Shown here in pieces: positions 5,989-8,790 of a stretch of DNA of 8,790 nt (positions within the stretch are counted from its first letter, which is position 1; each line of letters starts with the position of its first letter). The position numbers and the translations under genes were made by a program. The notes beneath the pieces are model-generated. The model was given only the letters and a program-made list of their open reading frames with translations, ran no database searches and was not told where the DNA came from. Source of the DNA: Planctomycetota bacterium (GTDB lineage Bacteria > Planctomycetota > Planctomycetia > Pirellulales > Lacipirellulaceae); assembly GCA_022615465.1 (NCBI GenBank), contig JAKEGR010000243.1, forward strand, positions 1 to 8,790. Direction: 5' to 3'.

Positions 5989-7707
5989 ATGACTCGATTG
6001 TTCATTGTTGGATGGGACGGCGCAACCTTCGATTTAATCAAGCCGTGGGTCGCCGACGGTCTTTTGCCAAACATCGCCGAGATTTTACAGAATGGCGCGC
6101 ATGGGGCGTTGCGGTCGACGATGCCTCCGATGACGTTTCCGGCCTGGTCGAGCTTCATGACGGGCAAGAATCCAGGTAAGCATGGAATCTTCGATTTTAC
6201 TCGCCAACGGCCGGGCACGTACAACTTGGAGTTCGTCAATGGTGGACAGCGGATGGCACCGTCGTTTTGGCGACTTCTCAGCGATGCGGGCCGGAGGGTG
6301 ATTTCGATCTCGGTGCCCTGCACATACCCACCGGAGCAGGTCAACGGAATTATGCTCAGCGGCTTTGACGCCCCAGGACTGGGTGGCGGCAATTCTAAGC
6401 TCGACGCGCGGGGTATGTTTCCTCCCTCGCTTTGTGAGGAATTGGATCGCGCGGTAGGTGGCCATCCGATCGGTTCTTTTCCCATTGCCGAGATAAACCA
6501 GGGGCGCCCCGATCTGGCGCTCGAAAAGATACTGGATGCAATTCGACGCAAGGCGGCGACCGCCAAGTACTTGATTCGTCACCATCCATGGGACTGCGCC
6601 ATGATTCTTTTCGGTGAGTCAGATGGCGTGGGGCACCACTACTGGAAATACTGCGATCCTGACTCGCCGCTCTTCACCGCGCAACCTGCGGGAATGAAAG
6701 ACAGTATTTTGCGGGTGTATCAGGAATTGGACATTCAGTTGGGGGAACTTCGACAGCTTTTGCCGCCGGAGACGACGCTGTTGATGATGTCCGACCACGG
6801 CTTCGGCGGCGTGAGCAACAGCGTGCTCTATCCAAATTGCTGGTTGCGCGAGCAGGGTGTGCTCGATTTCCGCGGCGGAGCATCGCGATGGGCATCGCGC
6901 ACGTTGGACGCCATTAAAATTCGTGCTGTCGCCACGTTACCCAGCAAGATCAAGCGATTCATCTACCGCGCTGCGCAAGGGCGCCTGGGCGGAATTGAAG
7001 CCCAAGTGCGTTACGGCATCATCGATTGGCCGAATACCAAGGCCTATTTCGAAGAGAACCCATACTATCCGGTACTGCGGATCAACGTGAAAGGCCGTCA
7101 ACCTTCAGGGATCGTCGAGCCAGGCGCGGAGTATGAGGCGCTGCGCACGGAACTGATCGGACGGCTTGAAGACTGGCGACACCCAGAGACTGGAGAGCGG
7201 ATCGTCTTTCGAGCGTACCGTCGCGAGGAAGTATACAGCGGATCGCAACTGGACGAGGCGCCCGATATTCTTGTTCATTGGAATGAACACGAGGGATACA
7301 CCTACGCATTCAAAGTGAGTTCGAAATCCAAGAGCTTTGCTTGGACCGAGGAGATCGATCCGAACCATCCAGAGAATTTGGCGTTTTTCACCGGCAAGTC
7401 TGGCAGTCATCGCGACGATGGCATCTTTCTGGCGGACGGACCAACCGTTCGGTCAGGTTGTTCGATTGACGGCGCGCGGATCGTCGACGTGGCTCCGACG
7501 ATTTTGCATCTGCTGGGTGTCGCGGTGCCCCAGGACATGGATGGCCGGGTGCTGGTTGAGATGCTCGATCGCGATGTGGTATCCCGCGAGGTTGAGATCG
7601 GTGTTGCGAGCATCGCGGAACCAGTTGCCGCGGCCTCAGGAGAATACACGCCTGACGACGAAACGACGATTGCCGAACGGCTCCGTGCATTGGGTTACAT
7701 CGGCTAG
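5989..7707 (+). CDS. Alkaline-phosphatase-superfamily phosphodiesterase-like protein, copy 2
   Basis: The product is 572 residues and is a paralogue of the preceding gene. Shared blocks are DGATFDL (metal ligand D10), the TFPAW nucleophile site (T49), SSFMTGKNPGKHGIFDF, TYPPEQVNG, D212 with H216 (SDGVGHHYW), D269-H270 (MSDHGFGG), H474 (GSHRDDG), and the C-terminal blocks VDVAPTILHLLG, DMDGRVL and ERLRALGYI. Every expected metal ligand appears present. The middle (about residues 280-450) differs most from copy 1, including a longer aromatic and charged stretch around 430-465, so the two probably recognise different substrates. It lacks a signal peptide and membrane segments, so it is predicted cytoplasmic. 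The TAG stop is followed by a 31-nt gap before the flippase gene. A role in handling phosphate-containing precursors or substituents of the exported polysaccharide is inferred from position alone. Confidence 0.85.
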   Translation: MTRLFIVGWDGATFDLIKPWVADGLLPNIAEILQNGAHGALRSTMPPMTFPAWSSFMTGKNPGKHGIFDFTRQRPGTYNLEFVNGGQRMAPSFWRLLSDAGRRVISISVPCTYPPEQVNGIMLSGFDAPGLGGGNSKLDARGMFPPSLCEELDRAVGGHPIGSFPIAEINQGRPDLALEKILDAIRRKAATAKYLIRHHPWDCAMILFGESDGVGHHYWKYCDPDSPLFTAQPAGMKDSILRVYQELDIQLGELRQLLPPETTLLMMSDHGFGGVSNSVLYPNCWLREQGVLDFRGGASRWASRTLDAIKIRAVATLPSKIKRFIYRAAQGRLGGIEAQVRYGIIDWPNTKAYFEENPYYPVLRINVKGRQPSGIVEPGAEYEALRTELIGRLEDWRHPETGERIVFRAYRREEVYSGSQLDEAPDILVHWNEHEGYTYAFKVSSKSKSFAWTEEIDPNHPENLAFFTGKSGSHRDDGIFLADGPTVRSGCSIDGARIVDVAPTILHLLGVAVPQDMDGRVLVEMLDRDVVSREVEIGVASIAEPVAAASGEYTPDDETTIAERLRALGYIG

Positions 7708-7738
7708 GTTTGGCTCAAGCGAATCAACAAGAGATTCC

Positions 7739-8790
7739 ATGTCCGACTCCACGAATTCTCCAGAATCCGTTCATTCGTCCGGTACGACGCCGGGCGAATC
7801 GTTGGCGCGTATGGTGCGTAACAGCGCGTTCAACGCCGTGGGGACCGCGCTCATTCTGCCTTTGAACTTTATCGCCTTGTTTACTCTCGCGCGTCGGCTG
7901 GGAAAGGACTCGCTGGGTACGTTTTTCACGATCTTCGCCATCTCGGCCGTCATCCATTGGATTGCGGACTGCGGTGTGGCCACCGTGCTGACGCATCGCG
8001 TGGCCAAAGCGCCACACCGATTGCGGCAAATCGTCGCGGAAGCGACGGGGATGCTCGTACTCGTGGCCTTGACGTCGGTCTTCTTGTTTTACTTGGTTAC
8101 GGCAGGATGGCTGTTTTTCCGTGGCGCATCGATTCCTTGGATGATGCTGATGGTCGCTGCGATCGCCATGGTTTCGCGACACACGCTGGACTTTGCCGCC
8201 AACGCGTTCCGAGGTCTGGAACGGTTTGAATTCGAAAATCTGTCGCGAGCCGTGCAGACCGCGTTGTTTTGCCTCTTCGTGTGGATTGGAGTGTTTCCTG
8301 AGACCGGTGGTACGTTGGCCGGATTCGTCGCCTTCATGGCCAGTAACCTGGTTGCGGCAGCCCTCATCGTTACAATTCTCGTGTGGCAGTGGCAGTGCCG
8401 CAGTTTCTGTCTTAGCCGTGCCGTCGCAAGAGACTGGCTTAAGGAATCGATGCCACTCGGCTTCGGGGACGCGATTCGCCGGCTGATCATGCAAATGGAC
8501 ACGCTGCTCTTGGCCGCGTTCCGCCCGGCCGCGGATGTAGGCCTGTTCAGCGTGGCCTATCGACCGCTGCAGCCGCTTCAACTCTTGCCGCGGGCAATCG
8601 CGTCTGTCACCTTTCCCATGATGAGCCGTGTCGCGCATTCGGATCGTGCGGCGCTCAGTCGAGCGTTTGCACGCACGACGAATTTTCTGTGGGTGGCGTC
8701 GTTGCCCATCTCGCTACTCACTACAGCATTTGCGGCACCGTTGATTCTGTCGACCGCGGGACCGGATTTTGCCGAGGCAATCTGGCCGCT
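7739..8790 (+). CDS. Polysaccharide flippase, Wzx/MATE-like (5' part, truncated by window end)
   Basis: The frame is open from the ATG at 7739 to the window edge, giving 350 residues and no stop. The start has only a weak purine-rich site (AAGAGA) a few nt upstream. A Ser/Thr-rich N-terminus of about 25 residues precedes a strongly hydrophobic protein with membrane segments near residues 31-50, 61-80, 102-122, 131-147, 171-187, 190-216, 250-262 and 316-338. Typical polysaccharide-exporter features are VRNSAFNAVG before the first segment, FTLARRLGKDSLGTFFTIFA after it, NAFRGLERFEFENL between later segments, and QMDTLLLAAFRPAADVGLFSVAYR. Members usually have 12 to 14 segments and 400-500 residues, so about a quarter is missing. 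It would flip the lipid-linked glycan made by the upstream glycosyltransferases to the outer face of the inner membrane. An export polymerase or ligase may follow beyond the window. Confidence 0.85.
   Translation, partial: MSDSTNSPESVHSSGTTPGESLARMVRNSAFNAVGTALILPLNFIALFTLARRLGKDSLGTFFTIFAISAVIHWIADCGVATVLTHRVAKAPHRLRQIVAEATGMLVLVALTSVFLFYLVTAGWLFFRGASIPWMMLMVAAIAMVSRHTLDFAANAFRGLERFEFENLSRAVQTALFCLFVWIGVFPETGGTLAGFVAFMASNLVAAALIVTILVWQWQCRSFCLSRAVARDWLKESMPLGFGDAIRRLIMQMDTLLLAAFRPAADVGLFSVAYRPLQPLQLLPRAIASVTFPMMSRVAHSDRAALSRAFARTTNFLWVASLPISLLTTAFAAPLILSTAGPDFAEAIWP

Noticed and set aside
5943..6566. Minus-strand open frame of 207 residues over the second phosphodiesterase-like gene
   Set aside because: It is antisense to strongly conserved catalytic motifs, and its product shows no recognisable family.
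7724..8638. Long minus-strand open frame (304 residues) opposite the flippase gene
   Set aside because: Its product is rich in Arg, His, Gln and Gly with no domain or hydrophobic core. The plus-strand frame is a clear membrane protein, so this is a shadow.

Overview
The window looks like chromosomal DNA from a Planctomycetes-type bacterium, possibly Pirellulales-like. This is inferred from the moderately GC-rich coding sequence, from two tandem alkaline-phosphatase-superfamily proteins of the 'DGATFD ... TGKNPGKHG ... ALGYI' type, and from a palindromic repeat of a style I associate with that group. No rRNA or other phylogenetic marker is present, so the assignment is tentative.

Layout. (i) 2-937, minus strand: a complete gene for an exported protein resembling a TIM-barrel glycoside hydrolase. 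(ii) 938-1735: a divergent intergenic region of about 800 bp. It holds a near-consensus sigma-70 promoter facing right (1323-1350), a 10-bp inverted repeat just upstream of it (1266-1306), and a REP/MITE-like palindromic element (1512-1597) inside the presumed leader. (iii) 1736-8790, plus strand: a tightly packed operon of five genes. These are a family-2 glycosyltransferase with an N-terminal MshEN-like c-di-GMP-binding module, a family-4 glycosyltransferase (ATGA overlap), two alkaline-phosphatase-superfamily phosphodiesterase-like proteins (14-nt overlap, then a 62-nt gap), and a Wzx-type polysaccharide flippase that runs off the right edge.

Working model. The operon appears to build and export a surface or exopolysaccharide. 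The GT2 and GT4 enzymes would assemble a lipid-linked glycan and the flippase would move it across the inner membrane. The two cytoplasmic phosphodiesterase-like proteins would act on a phosphate-containing donor, decoration or intermediate not identified here. The most distinctive point is the GT2: its N-terminus carries two 24-residue motifs separated by exactly five residues, the arrangement described for the MshEN c-di-GMP receptor. This suggests that the pathway is gated directly by c-di-GMP at its first-encoded enzyme. The divergent exported hydrolase-like protein may act on glycan outside the cytoplasm, but it is not part of the same transcript.
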